From NCBI RefSeq assembly GCF_020866965.1, contig NZ_JAJATX010000014.1:23365-87364 (forward strand): a stretch of DNA of 64,000 nt, in the 5' to 3' direction. The notes under the pieces are model-generated. The model worked only from the letters and a program-made list of their open reading frames with translations. It did no database searches and had not been told where the DNA came from. Position numbers and translations under genes: made by a program. Origin of the DNA: Microvirga roseola. Lineage in GTDB: Bacteria > Pseudomonadota > Alphaproteobacteria > Rhizobiales > Beijerinckiaceae. Positions 29,553 through 38,133 of this stretch are shown in pieces; the first letter of the stretch is position 1; every line of letters begins with the position of its first letter.

Positions 29553-31304
29553 ATGCTCGGTATTCTACGTCGTGCACCGCAAGCGGCCGCTTTGGAGGAA
29601 ATCGCTCGGCCGGAGGGTGAGAGTGCTGCCGATGTGCCCGTGGAGCAGGCCCGTCGCGATGACACCGACGCTGTCGATGCCCTCGAAGCGGATGTCCTGA
29701 AGGCCATACGCGGCGTCACCCAGGCCATCGCGGAGGCGGCATCGGAAGTCGCCGCCGTCGAAAAGGACCTCACGGAGATCAGGGCCCATGCCGGGGAACT
29801 ATCGGCCCTGGGCAGCACAGCATCGGGAGAGACCCTGTCGCTTGCCTCCTCCACCGAGGAACTGACGACGACCTCCTCCGAGATCGGCCGGGCCATGGAC
29901 CATGCGAGCCGCCGCATCGCCGATGCGGTCCAGGCGGCGCAGAAGGCGAGCAGCCTGATCCTCGAGCTCTCGAATGCCACGACGGAGATCGCCGGGATCG
30001 TGGATACGATCTCCGCAGTCGCCCGCCAGACGAATCTGCTGGCGCTCAATGCGACCATCGAGGCGGCGCGGGCGGGCGATGCCGGAAAGGGCTTTGCGGT
30101 CGTGGCCGGAGAGGTCAAGGCGCTGTCGGTCCAGACGAGCAGCGCCGCCGACGATATCCGTGCACGGATCGCCAACCTCCGCGAAACGGCCAATGCCTCC
30201 ACGACGGCCGTGGCGGAGGTTGTGGAGGTCGTGCAGGACGTGCAGCCCGTCTTCGGGACCGTCCGCAAGGCGGTCGAGAACCAGAACGCCGCCATTGGCG
30301 AGGTGGCGCGCCTTGCGAGCGCGACGTCAGCCAGCGTCAGCCGCGTGAACGAGCAGGCGTGCGGTGTCGACGAGACCTCCCGAGACGCCAGCGAGCGGGC
30401 TCATCAGGCCGACACGGCCACCAAGGCCGCCGACGGGGTCGCAAAGGCGCTGGGGCAGCGCTTCGTGACAGCTATCCGGCAGAGCGAGATCGGCGACAGA
30501 CGCCGTGCCGACCGCTTCCCCGTGGATCGTCCGGCCAGCCTTCTCATCAACGGAAAGCGCTTGCCGGCGCGCACCATCGACATCAGCAGCGGGGGCGTTC
30601 TTCTCGCCCCGATCCCCGACTGCCCCACCGCATCCGGCCGTTCGGGCGAGATCGAGATGCAGGAGATCGGGCGGGTCGCAATCCGCGTCGTCGCCACGAG
30701 CGCCATGGGCATCCACTGCACATTCTCCGATCCCGCGCAGGACGTACGGCAGCGGATCGATTGGCTCGTGGCCGATGTCGAAAGCAGTTACCGTCCGCGC
30801 ATCCTGCTCGCGCAGGAGATGGCGCGGCAGGTCGAGCGGCTCATCGAGAACGCGGTGTCAGAGGGGGCTATCTCCAGCGAGGCGGTTTTCGACACGGATT
30901 ACCGGCCGCTTCCGGGCACCGATCCCGTCCAGCATCAGACCGCTTACCTGCCGGTTTTCGAGAGGCTCCTGCCGGGGGTGCTGGAGCCGGCCCTGGGTGC
31001 GGATTCGAAAATGGCGTTCTGCCTCGCCATCGACCGGAACGGCTATATTCCGGTTCACAACAGGATCTATTCGCAACCCCAGCGTCCCGGAGACCCGGCC
31101 TGGAACGCGGCCAACGCCCGCAACAAGCGCATCTTCGACGACCGCGCCGGGATCACCGCCGCACGCTCGACGCGGCCCTTCGTCGTGCAGGCCTATGCCC
31201 GCGACATGGGCGGCGGCAAGGTCGTGATGATGCAGGAGGTGGACGCCCCCATCCGCGTGTTCGGACGGCACTGGGGCGGGCTGAGGACCGCCTACCGGCT
31301 TTGA
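29553..31304 (+). CDS. Soluble methyl-accepting chemotaxis protein with PilZ domain
   Basis: This 583-residue protein has no membrane segment. Residues about 45-300 form the signalling coiled coil with the hairpin tip [20 protein letters not shown] and [19 protein letters not shown]. Residues about 315-405 look like a PilZ domain ([21 protein letters not shown]) and could bind c-di-GMP. The C-terminal ~165 residues ([31 protein letters not shown]) form a further domain, possibly sensory. Its stop is one base from the convergent era stop. Confidence 0.88.
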   Translation: MLGILRRAPQAAALEEIARPEGESAADVPVEQARRDDTDAVDALEADVLKAIRGVTQAIAEAASEVAAVEKDLTEIRAHAGELSALGSTASGETLSLASSTEELTTTSSEIGRAMDHASRRIADAVQAAQKASSLILELSNATTEIAGIVDTISAVARQTNLLALNATIEAARAGDAGKGFAVVAGEVKALSVQTSSAADDIRARIANLRETANASTTAVAEVVEVVQDVQPVFGTVRKAVENQNAAIGEVARLASATSASVSRVNEQACGVDETSRDASERAHQADTATKAADGVAKALGQRFVTAIRQSEIGDRRRADRFPVDRPASLLINGKRLPARTIDISSGGVLLAPIPDCPTASGRSGEIEMQEIGRVAIRVVATSAMGIHCTFSDPAQDVRQRIDWLVADVESSYRPRILLAQEMARQVERLIENAVSEGAISSEAVFDTDYRPLPGTDPVQHQTAYLPVFERLLPGVLEPALGADSKMAFCLAIDRNGYIPVHNRIYSQPQRPGDPAWNAANARNKRIFDDRAGITAARSTRPFVVQAYARDMGGGKVVMMQEVDAPIRVFGRHWGGLRTAYRL

Positions 31305-31305
31305 G

Positions 31306-32223
31306 CTAACCTCCCCGCGGGAACTCCAGTCCCATTTCCCGATAGCGTTCGGGATCGTCGCCCCAGTTCTCGCGCACCTTCACGAACAGGAACAGGTGCA
31401 CAGGAGCCTCGGCGATTTCGGAGATTTCCTTGCGGGCCGCCTGCCCGATGGCCTTGATGGTTTGGCCGCCCTTGCCCAGCACGATCTTGCGCTGGCTGTC
31501 CCGCTCCACGAATACGGTCTGCTCGATGCGGACCGAGCCGTCGGGCCGCTGCTGCCACTGATCGGTTTCGACCGTGGACTGGTACGGCAGCTCCTCGTGC
31601 AGGCGCTCGTAGATCTTCTCGCGGGTGATCTCGGCCGCGAGCATGCGCAGGGGCGCATCGGAGACCTGGTCTTCCGGGTAGAGCCACGGGCCTTCCGGCA
31701 TCATCTCGGCGAGCTGGCGCCTGAGAGTGTCGATGCCGTCGCCCTTGAGCGCCGAGATCATGAAGGTATGCGCGAAGGGCACCTTCTCGTTCAGGGTCGC
31801 CGCGAGCTCCAGCAGCTTCGAGCGCTCGATCAGGTCGATCTTGTTGAGAATCAGGACCTTCGGCTGCCGCAGATCGGGAAGTTTCTGGAGGATCGCCTCC
31901 GCCTCCTCCTCGATGCCCTTGCGCACGTCGAGGAGGAGCGCGACCACATCGGCATCCCCTGCCCCGCCCCAGGCCGAGGTGACCATGGCGCGGTCCAGCC
32001 GGCGCTTCGGCTTGAAGATGCCGGGGGTGTCCACGAATACGATCTGCGCATTGCCGTCGATGGCGATGCCGCGCACGAGAGCCCGGGTCGTCTGAACCTT
32101 GCGCGAGACGATGGAGACCTTGGAGCCGACGAGCGCGTTGAGCAGCGTCGACTTGCCCGCATTGGGCGCGCCGATGAGAGCGACGAAGCCGGCCTTCGTG
32201 TTGGTTTCCTCAGGCGACGCCAT
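31306..32223 (-). CDS. era: GTPase Era
   Basis: Era is the 16S rRNA-binding GTPase for small-subunit assembly. The protein (305 residues) has G1 (GAPNAGKSTLLN), G3 (VDTPGIF), G4 (LNKIDLI) and the C-terminal KH domain GKGGQTIKAIGQAARKEI. I chose the ATG at 32223 because the stretch upstream overlaps rnc and has no match; this start overlaps the rnc end by 14 bases. rnc-era is the standard order. Confidence 0.97.
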   Translation of the reverse strand: MASPEETNTKAGFVALIGAPNAGKSTLLNALVGSKVSIVSRKVQTTRALVRGIAIDGNAQIVFVDTPGIFKPKRRLDRAMVTSAWGGAGDADVVALLLDVRKGIEEEAEAILQKLPDLRQPKVLILNKIDLIERSKLLELAATLNEKVPFAHTFMISALKGDGIDTLRRQLAEMMPEGPWLYPEDQVSDAPLRMLAAEITREKIYERLHEELPYQSTVETDQWQQRPDGSVRIEQTVFVERDSQRKIVLGKGGQTIKAIGQAARKEISEIAEAPVHLFLFVKVRENWGDDPERYREMGLEFPRGG

Positions 32224-32923
32224 TTTCTTCCTCCCTCCAGACGCTCTCCCTGAGGAGAAGGCTTCGCGCCGCCGCCTGTTCCGCAATACGCTTGGACGTC
32301 CCCAGTCCGAATTCGCTTTCCGTGCCCCTCACCTTCACCATCACCCGAAATTTCGGGGAGTGGTCAGGCCCGGTCTGCTCGACGACCGTGTAGGTCGGTG
32401 GCGGCAGGCCCCTGCCTTGAGCCCATTCCTGAAGGGCGCTCTTCGGGTCCCGAAGGGGACGGCGCGGCGCTTCGAGCAGATCCTTGAACGAGCGCTGGAC
32501 GAGGTCCCGCGCCGCCTCGAAGCCGCCATCGAGGAAGACGGCTCCGATGATGGCCTCGCAGACATCCGCGAGGATGGTCAGGTTGCGGCGTTCCCCTGAA
32601 TGGGCCTCGCCTGCGCCGAGCTTAATGTGAGGGCCGACATCCCAGTCCACGGCGATCTCGGCGCAGCTCTCACGGCGTACGAGTTCCGCCAGCCGCCGGG
32701 AGAGTTCGCCCTCGGGAGCGCCGGGGAAGGTTCTGTAGAGCAGGTCCGCGATGGCGAGGCCGAGCACCCGGTCGCCGAGGAATTCCAGTCTCTGATAGCT
32801 CTGCCCCGCGGCCTGGGGGGCGCTGACATGGGTGAGCGCCTCCTCCAGAAGCGCAGGCTTTTCGAAGCGATAGCCGAGCTTCTTGAGAAGCTCCTCCGGA
32901 TTCGACTTGCTGCGGCGCGCCAC
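32210..32923 (-). CDS. rnc: Ribonuclease III
   Basis: RNase III cleaves double-stranded RNA, including rRNA precursors. The 237-residue protein has the catalytic signature RLEFLGDRVLGLAIAD and the second acidic motif DVCEAIIGAVFLDGG, followed by the double-stranded RNA-binding domain with SALQEWAQGRG and ERLGLGTSKRIAEQAAA-like GLGTSKRIAEQAAARSLL. It starts 3 bases behind lepB and overlaps era, so the lepB-rnc-era genes form one operon. Confidence 0.97.
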   Translation of the reverse strand: MARRSKSNPEELLKKLGYRFEKPALLEEALTHVSAPQAAGQSYQRLEFLGDRVLGLAIADLLYRTFPGAPEGELSRRLAELVRRESCAEIAVDWDVGPHIKLGAGEAHSGERRNLTILADVCEAIIGAVFLDGGFEAARDLVQRSFKDLLEAPRRPLRDPKSALQEWAQGRGLPPPTYTVVEQTGPDHSPKFRVMVKVRGTESEFGLGTSKRIAEQAAARSLLLRESVWREEENGVA

Positions 32924-32926
32924 GGC

Positions 32927-33718
32927 TTATCGAATCCCCTCGAAGAGACGGCCCCAGCGGATGCTCTGCGGCCATTCCCACGGACGCCACAGGGAGGCGC
33001 TCTCGTCGATGGAGAAGAAGATGATCTCCGCCCGCCCCACGAGGTTCTCGTAGGGCACCTGCCCGACGCTGGCCTCGTCCCGCGAGTCGGTCGAATTGTC
33101 CCGGTTGTCGCCCATCATGAAGTAATGATCGGGCTGCACCGTATAGACGTCGGTGTTGTCCCAGTAGCCGCGGTTGTTGTCCCGCTCGATCACATAATAG
33201 GAAACGCCGTTGGGCAGCGTTTCCCGGTACTGGGGAACGGCGACGGGGCGGCCGTAGAGATCGGTCGTAGTGTAGTCCTGCACCCGCTCGCGCTGAACGG
33301 GCGTGCCGTTGATGTGCAGGACGCCGCCGATCACCTGGATCCGGTCGCCGGGCAACCCGATGACGCGCTTGATGTAGTCGGTCGAATTGTCCTTCGGCAG
33401 CTTGAAGACCGCGATATCCCCGCGCTTGGGCTCGGACCCGAAGATGCGGCCGGAGAAGAGCGGCGGGCTGAATGGCATGGAATGTTTGGAATACCCATAG
33501 GTGTATTTGGACACGAACAGGTAGTCACCGATCAGCAGGGTCGGGATGAGGGATCCCGACGGGATGTTGAACGGCTGGAACAGCACCGTGCGGACAACCA
33601 CCGCGATCAGCAGAGCCTGGATAATGACCTTGATGGTCTCCCAGAGGCCGCCTTCTTCTTTTTTCGCGCTGTCGCCCACGTACTTCTTGGCGTTTTCGGT
33701 CACTTGAATTCGATCCAT
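32927..33718 (-). CDS. lepB: Signal peptidase I
   Basis: LepB removes signal peptides on the periplasmic side of the inner membrane. The 263-residue protein has one N-terminal membrane segment (IKVIIQALLIAVVVRTVLF), the nucleophile motif NIPSGSLIPTLLIGD and the catalytic lysine motif DYIKRVIGLPGDR. The C-terminal DNRDNSTDSR box is present. I chose the ATG at 33718 (MDRIQVTENA) because the upstream 33 codons have no family match. Confidence 0.96.
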   Translation of the reverse strand: MDRIQVTENAKKYVGDSAKKEEGGLWETIKVIIQALLIAVVVRTVLFQPFNIPSGSLIPTLLIGDYLFVSKYTYGYSKHSMPFSPPLFSGRIFGSEPKRGDIAVFKLPKDNSTDYIKRVIGLPGDRIQVIGGVLHINGTPVQRERVQDYTTTDLYGRPVAVPQYRETLPNGVSYYVIERDNNRGYWDNTDVYTVQPDHYFMMGDNRDNSTDSRDEASVGQVPYENLVGRAEIIFFSIDESASLWRPWEWPQSIRWGRLFEGIR

Positions 33719-33908
33719 GCTCGAGGAATGCGACGGCCTCATGCCATCGCATGTCGTTGCGGCGATCGAGAGAGGTTTGCACTCGGCTTGGAAGTGCAAG
33801 CCGCTCCCGATTGGCATTGGCCGCAGACCTTGTCCGGCGGCTGGAGACCCGTCCCGCCGGAGCCTTGCTCTAACCTATGGCGCGCCCTGCCGCAACGCGG
33901 CCTCTTCC

Positions 33909-34307
33909 TCAGGCCGGAAGCGCCTCGATGATCACAAAGGCTTGAGCCAGGGGCGGATCGTCCGTCAGCGAGACATGAACGACGGCCTTGTGACCCTCGG
34001 GCGTCATCGCCTGCAGACGCTCCAGCGCCCCTCCCGTCAGGCGCATCGTCGGGCGGCCGCTGGGAAGGTTGACCACCTCCATGTCCCGCCAGAAGACGCC
34101 ATGGCTGAGGCCGGTGCCCAGGGCCTTGGCGCAGGCCTCCTTCGCGGCGAAGCGGCGAGCATAGGACGGAGCCCGGGCGGCGCGGCGGTCGCTCCTCGCC
34201 CTCTCGCCCTCGGTGAAGATGCGATGGGTGAAGCGGTCGCCGAATCGGGCGATGGAGCGCTCGATGCGGCGGATGTCACAGAGGTCCGATCCGATCCCCA
34301 GGATCAT
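33909..34307 (-). CDS. acpS: Holo-ACP synthase
   Basis: AcpS attaches phosphopantetheine to acyl carrier protein. The 132-residue protein has [15 protein letters not shown] with the magnesium-binding Asp, and the conserved [14 protein letters not shown] and [12 protein letters not shown] motifs. Its ATG overlaps the pdxJ stop as ATGA, so the two are translationally coupled. The 190-base gap to lepB contains no recognisable gene. The pdxJ-acpS pair is conserved from alpha- to gammaproteobacteria. Confidence 0.97.
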   Translation of the reverse strand: MILGIGSDLCDIRRIERSIARFGDRFTHRIFTEGERARSDRRAARAPSYARRFAAKEACAKALGTGLSHGVFWRDMEVVNLPSGRPTMRLTGGALERLQAMTPEGHKAVVHVSLTDDPPLAQAFVIIEALPA

Positions 34308-35062
34308 GCCGGCACCTGCGCCCGGCCCTGATCCATGGCGGCGCGCATGACCCGCACGGCCTCGTCCAGCCCCATGAAGATCGCCTCCCCGATGAGGAAA
34401 TGGCCGATATTGAGCTCGACCACCTGCGGAAGGGCTGCGACCGGCCCGACATTGTCGAGGGTCAGGCCATGGCCAGCATGGATCTCGAGCCCGATCCCAG
34501 CACCATGCTCCGCCGCTCGGCGCAGCCGGCTCAGCTCATGGGCGATACGGGCCTCGTCGCCCTCGGCCCAGGCTTCGCTGTACGTGCCGGTATGAAGCTC
34601 GACTACGGGCGCGCCCAGTTCGCAGGCGGCGTCCATGACTTCGACTTCCGGCTCGACGAATAGAGACACCCTGATGCCTTCGCCCTTCAATTCCTGAATG
34701 ATGGGACGCAGATGGGCATGGCCGCCGATAATGTCGAGGCCTCCCTCGGTCGTCCGCTCCTCCCGCTTCTCGGGGACGAGGCAGCAGGCATTCGGACGGA
34801 TACGCTTGGCGATCTCGACCATTTCGGCAGTCGCCGCCATTTCGAAATTGAGCGGTACGAAGAGGTTGCGCCTGAGCCGCTCCATGTCCTGCTCGCGGAT
34901 ATGCCGCCGGTCCTCGCGCAGATGGGCCGTGATACCGTCGGCACCTGCCAGAACCGCCATGTTGGCGGCTCGAATGGGATCCGGGTGAAAGCCGCCCCGC
35001 GCATTCCGCACGGTTGCGACATGATCGATGTTGACGCCGAGGCGAACGGGAGGAGCGGTCAT
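34304..35062 (-). CDS. pdxJ: Pyridoxine 5'-phosphate synthase
   Basis: PdxJ forms the pyridoxine ring from 1-deoxyxylulose phosphate and 3-amino-2-oxopropyl phosphate. The 252-residue TIM-barrel protein has [46 protein letters not shown] and the C-terminal [14 protein letters not shown], all typical. It is the first gene of the pdxJ-acpS-lepB-rnc-era group on the minus strand; its promoter must lie in the 471-base gap facing rpsF. Confidence 0.97.
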   Translation of the reverse strand: MTAPPVRLGVNIDHVATVRNARGGFHPDPIRAANMAVLAGADGITAHLREDRRHIREQDMERLRRNLFVPLNFEMAATAEMVEIAKRIRPNACCLVPEKREERTTEGGLDIIGGHAHLRPIIQELKGEGIRVSLFVEPEVEVMDAACELGAPVVELHTGTYSEAWAEGDEARIAHELSRLRRAAEHGAGIGLEIHAGHGLTLDNVGPVAALPQVVELNIGHFLIGEAIFMGLDEAVRVMRAAMDQGRAQVPA

Positions 35063-35533
35063 AGAATGTTTTTAGCCTAGAGCCGCAGATTGACCAGAGG
35101 CCTGGGAGTGCCCGTGCACGCTATCAACGGCAAAGGCCGTACTTTTATCCGGACTTGTCATTTCCGGCCGGATCTGGCGAAGCCAACGCAGGGGAGAAGC
35201 CAACGCAGGGGAAAGGAATTCCGCCACGCGCTCGGCACTCTGGATCCCCTTCCCTTGCTTCGCTCGCCGGGGATGACACCAGGAACCGGCGCTTGCCTTC
35301 CCGGCCCAAATCGCCTATAGGCCCCACTTCGCGTTCGCTCCGGCCGGGGGCTGAACGGACGGCGTGGCTTGCCGCGCAGGGTCTTCGGACCCGTCGTCCC
35401 GTGTCTCCGCCTTCGACAACCGCTCGGGCCTTGAGGCTCGAAGGGCTTGGCGCCGATCGGACGCGCGAAACGGCCGAAACACTCTTCAAAACAGTGCTTT
35501 AGGCTTGAACCTCAAACCTGAGAAAGGCCCACT
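35063..35533. other. Gene-free stretch between pdxJ and rpsF
   Basis: This 471-base gap separates two divergent operons and should hold both promoters and the rpsF leader. It contains a 17-base perfect tandem duplication at 35179-35212 and, near 35230-35280, a stretch (ctctggatcccc, cgctcgccggggatgac) like interspersed repeats of related genomes. I found no S6:S18-type leader with certainty and no coding region. Confidence 0.5.
35179..35212 (+). repeat. Perfect 17-base tandem duplication
   Basis: The unit gaagccaacgcagggga occurs twice in direct contact (35179-35195 and 35196-35212) in the pdxJ-rpsF gap. Confidence 0.9.
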
Positions 35534-35938
35534 ATGCCTCTCTACGAGCATATTTTCATGGCTCGCCAGGACGTGACCCCCCAGCAGGTCGAGACGATGG
35601 TCGACCAGTACAAGGGCGTCATCGAGCAGAATGGCGGCAAGATCGAGAAGACCGAGATGTGGGGCGTGAAGTCCCTCGCCTACCGCATCAAGAAGAACCG
35701 CAAGGCGCATTTCACGATGTTCAACCTCGACGCCCCGGCTAACGCCGTGGCCGAGATGGAGCGTCAGATGCGCATCAACGAAGACATCCTTCGCTTCATG
35801 ACCATCCGCGTCGAGGAGCTCGAGACCGAGCCGTCCGTGATGATGCAGAAGCGTGACCGCGACGAGCGCAAGGACCGCGAGCGCCGTGAGCGCGACGGCG
35901 GCTTTGAAGGCGGCGGCGGCGAAGGCGAGGAGGCTTAA
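35534..35938 (+). CDS. rpsF: 30S ribosomal protein S6
   Basis: S6 pairs with S18 on the platform of the small subunit. The 134-residue protein has the family opening [38 protein letters not shown] and the [13 protein letters not shown] end of the fold. A charged tail follows ([15 protein letters not shown]), rich in Gly/Glu. Long charged S6 tails are usual in alphaproteobacteria. rpsR starts 2 bases after the stop. Confidence 0.98.
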   Translation: MPLYEHIFMARQDVTPQQVETMVDQYKGVIEQNGGKIEKTEMWGVKSLAYRIKKNRKAHFTMFNLDAPANAVAEMERQMRINEDILRFMTIRVEELETEPSVMMQKRDRDERKDRERRERDGGFEGGGGEGEEA

Positions 35939-35940
35939 TC

Positions 35941-36192
35941 ATGGCATTTGGTGCTGGTGGCGGCGGTGGCCGTCGTCCGTTCTTCCGTCGTCGGAAGACC
36001 TGCCCCTTCTCGGGGCCGAACGCTCCGAAGATCGATTACAAGGACACGAAGCTCCTGTCCCGCTACATCTCCGAGCGCGGCAAGATCGTTCCTTCGCGCA
36101 TCACAGCCGTGTCGGCCAAGAAGCAGCGTGAGCTTGCCCAGGCGATCAAGCGCGCGCGCTTCCTGGGCCTGCTGCCCTACGTGATCCGCTAA
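35941..36192 (+). CDS. rpsR: 30S ribosomal protein S18
   Basis: S18 binds S6 on the small-subunit platform. The 83-residue protein has a Gly/Arg-rich N-terminus ([17 protein letters not shown]), then [33 protein letters not shown] and [14 protein letters not shown]. The length is normal. It follows rpsF by 2 bases. A hairpin with a short T-run lies just downstream and may reduce transcription into the DUF2232 gene and rplI. Confidence 0.98.
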   Translation: MAFGAGGGGGRRPFFRRRKTCPFSGPNAPKIDYKDTKLLSRYISERGKIVPSRITAVSAKKQRELAQAIKRARFLGLLPYVIR

Positions 36193-36202
36193 CAAGCTTC
36201 AG

Positions 36203-36230
36203 GCGGGCCGCCTCGCGCGGCCCGCTTTTC
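36203..36230 (+). terminator. Possible attenuator after rpsR
   Basis: A 9-base-pair stem (gcgggccgc / gcggcccgc) with a 5-base loop followed by TTTTC starts 11 bases after the rpsR stop. Since DUF2232 and rplI follow on the same strand, it would act as a partial terminator unless they have their own promoter. Confidence 0.65.
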
Positions 36231-36321
36231 GACAGTCGTCGCCCAGCGGTGCAACCCCGCCGGGTCAGTTGGGGCAGGATAAGCCCCTAACCCTGCGAGA
36301 GAGCAGCGGGACAGCGGGACC

Positions 36322-37299
36322 ATGAATTTCATCGTTACAGGCATCGGCGCGGGCCTCGTTTCGGCCCTTCTGACTGCGGTGGTCGTCAAGGCCACGCCGC
36401 TGGCCGCCGTCCTGTATCTCCTCGCCCCGATCCCCGTCCTCATCGTTTCGCTCGGCTGGAACCACCGCTCCGGCCTCGTCGCCGCCGTCGTCGGCGGACT
36501 TGCCATCGCGGCCTTCATTTCTCCCTTGAGCGGTGTCGGTTTCGCGCTCGTCACGGCCCTGCCCGCCTGGTGGCTGGCCTACCTGTTCCTTCTCGGCCGC
36601 CCGGCCCAGGACGGGACCATGGAGTGGTACCCGGTCGGACGCCTGCTCGCCTGGATCGCCGGCACGGCCGCACTCACCACGGTGGCGACCGCGGTCATTT
36701 CCAGCGGCGGCGACTACGAGACGCTTCTGCAGAACTCCCGCGAGTTCTCCGAGGCCTTCATTAACCTGCAGTCCCCGCCGGAGAGCCCCGACGCCCTCGA
36801 TCCGGAAACGCGGCGGCAACTGATCGATGCCCTCGCCCGGGGAACGCCGTTCCTGTCCGCCTTCGGCTTCACCGTCTTCCTTGCCTTCTATCTCTGGGCG
36901 GCAGGGCGGATCGTTCACGCCTCAAAGCGGCTCCCGCGCCCCTGGCCCTCGCTTCCGGAACTCGCCATGCCGCGCTTTTCCGGGCTCGTGCTGGTGTTGG
37001 CTTTCCTGCTGGTCAATTTCATCGACGGCTTCGCCGGCGTGCTCGGCTACGCCCTGCTGGGCGCGTTCTTCGCGGCCTTCGTCATGCAGGGTCTGGCCTT
37101 CATCCACGACTGGACCCGTGGGAAGCCTGCCCGGCCCTTCATTCTGACCGGACTGTACCTGCTCGTCTTCCTGACGCAGGCCGTCCTGATGATTCCCCTG
37201 GCGCTGCTCGGCCTGACCGACGCGGTGATCGGCTTCCGCCGTCGCCGCTTGGCCGACGCCAACAGCCGGGGCCCCTTTCCACCCGATCACAACCCTTAA
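36322..37299 (+). CDS. DUF2232 multi-pass membrane protein
   Basis: This 325-residue protein has about eight hydrophobic segments (for example VSALLTAVVVKATPLAAVLYLL, FSGLVLVLAFLLVNFI without the loops) and matches the YybS-like DUF2232 family found between rpsR and rplI in alphaproteobacteria. The family has no established activity; some relatives resemble S-components of vitamin transporters. It starts 130 bases behind rpsR and ends 12 bases before rplI. Confidence 0.88.
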   Translation: MNFIVTGIGAGLVSALLTAVVVKATPLAAVLYLLAPIPVLIVSLGWNHRSGLVAAVVGGLAIAAFISPLSGVGFALVTALPAWWLAYLFLLGRPAQDGTMEWYPVGRLLAWIAGTAALTTVATAVISSGGDYETLLQNSREFSEAFINLQSPPESPDALDPETRRQLIDALARGTPFLSAFGFTVFLAFYLWAAGRIVHASKRLPRPWPSLPELAMPRFSGLVLVLAFLLVNFIDGFAGVLGYALLGAFFAAFVMQGLAFIHDWTRGKPARPFILTGLYLLVFLTQAVLMIPLALLGLTDAVIGFRRRRLADANSRGPFPPDHNP

Positions 37300-37311
37300 A
37301 GGAGAAAACCC

Positions 37312-37875
37312 ATGGAAGTGATCCTCCTCGAACGCGTCGCCAAGCTCGGCCAGATGGGCGAGACCGTAAAGGTCCGCTCGGGCTATGCACGCAACTTCCT
37401 CCTGCCGCGCGGAAAGGCCCTGCGCGCCACCGATGCCAACAAGGCTCATTTCGAGCAGCAGCGCGCCCAGCTCGAGGCCCGCAACCTCGAGCGCCGCAAG
37501 GAGGCTGAGGTCGTCGGCGAGAAGCTGAACGGCCAGAGCTTCATCGTCATCCGTCAGGCTGGCGAGACCGGCGTTCTCTACGGATCGGTCTCCACCCGCG
37601 ACCTCGCCGAGGTCATGACCCAGGGCGGCTTCACGGTCGACCGCAACCAGATCGCCATCAATATGCCGATCAAGACCCTCGGCCTGCACACCGTGCCGGT
37701 CACCCTCCATCCGGAGGTCGAGGTGCAGGTGACGATCAACATCGCCCGCAGCCCCGAAGAGGCCGAGCGTCAGGCCCGCGGCGAGATGGTCTCGACCCGC
37801 GAGGAGATGGACCTCGAGGATCTTGGCCTCGAAGTCGGCGCCGCTCTGGCCGAGGACGAGGGCGAAGAAGCCTAA
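37312..37875 (+). CDS. rplI: 50S ribosomal protein L9
   Basis: L9 is an elongated large-subunit protein affecting translation fidelity. The 187-residue protein has the N-terminal domain opening [19 protein letters not shown] and [18 protein letters not shown], the long central helix, and the C-terminal domain with [12 protein letters not shown]. About 40 residues of acidic tail extend beyond the E. coli length, as is usual in Hyphomicrobiales. A GGAGAAAACC ribosome-binding region precedes the ATG. Confidence 0.98.
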   Translation: MEVILLERVAKLGQMGETVKVRSGYARNFLLPRGKALRATDANKAHFEQQRAQLEARNLERRKEAEVVGEKLNGQSFIVIRQAGETGVLYGSVSTRDLAEVMTQGGFTVDRNQIAINMPIKTLGLHTVPVTLHPEVEVQVTINIARSPEEAERQARGEMVSTREEMDLEDLGLEVGAALAEDEGEEA

Positions 37876-37904
37876 GCTGGAGCGGTTGCTCCAGTTCTTG
37901 CTTT
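37876..37904 (+). terminator. Terminator hairpin directly after rplI
   Basis: A 7-base-pair stem (ctggagc / gctccag) with a GGTT loop starts right behind the rplI stop and is followed by TTCTTGCTTT, a moderate T-rich tract. Confidence 0.7.
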
Positions 37905-37915
37905 GTTCTAAAATC

Positions 37916-37950
37916 GCGCTCTCCGTCGATTCGATGGGGAGCGCTTTTTC
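37916..37950 (+). terminator. Second terminator after rplI
   Basis: A second stem (gcgctctcc / ggggagcgc, 8 of 9 pairs) is followed by TTTTT. With the preceding hairpin it should isolate the ribosomal protein genes from dnaB. Confidence 0.7.
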
Positions 37951-38133
37951 GTGGGCTTCAGACAATGCCTGGAGTCAAGCCGAACCTGCACGAGAATGCG
38001 CGCCGTGTGAGAATCGAGGACAGCGAGGACAGATCGGGCGAAGGCTCGGTTCTGTGCCTGATCGGCAACCTTTCGCACACTAACTGCGGTCTAAGAGCTT
38101 CCTGAAGTCCCACCCTCGTATCCGGAGCGCCAG

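Noticed and set aside
35400-35533. S6:S18 autoregulatory leader before rpsF
   Set aside because: I could not identify the conserved stem and CCG bulge by eye.
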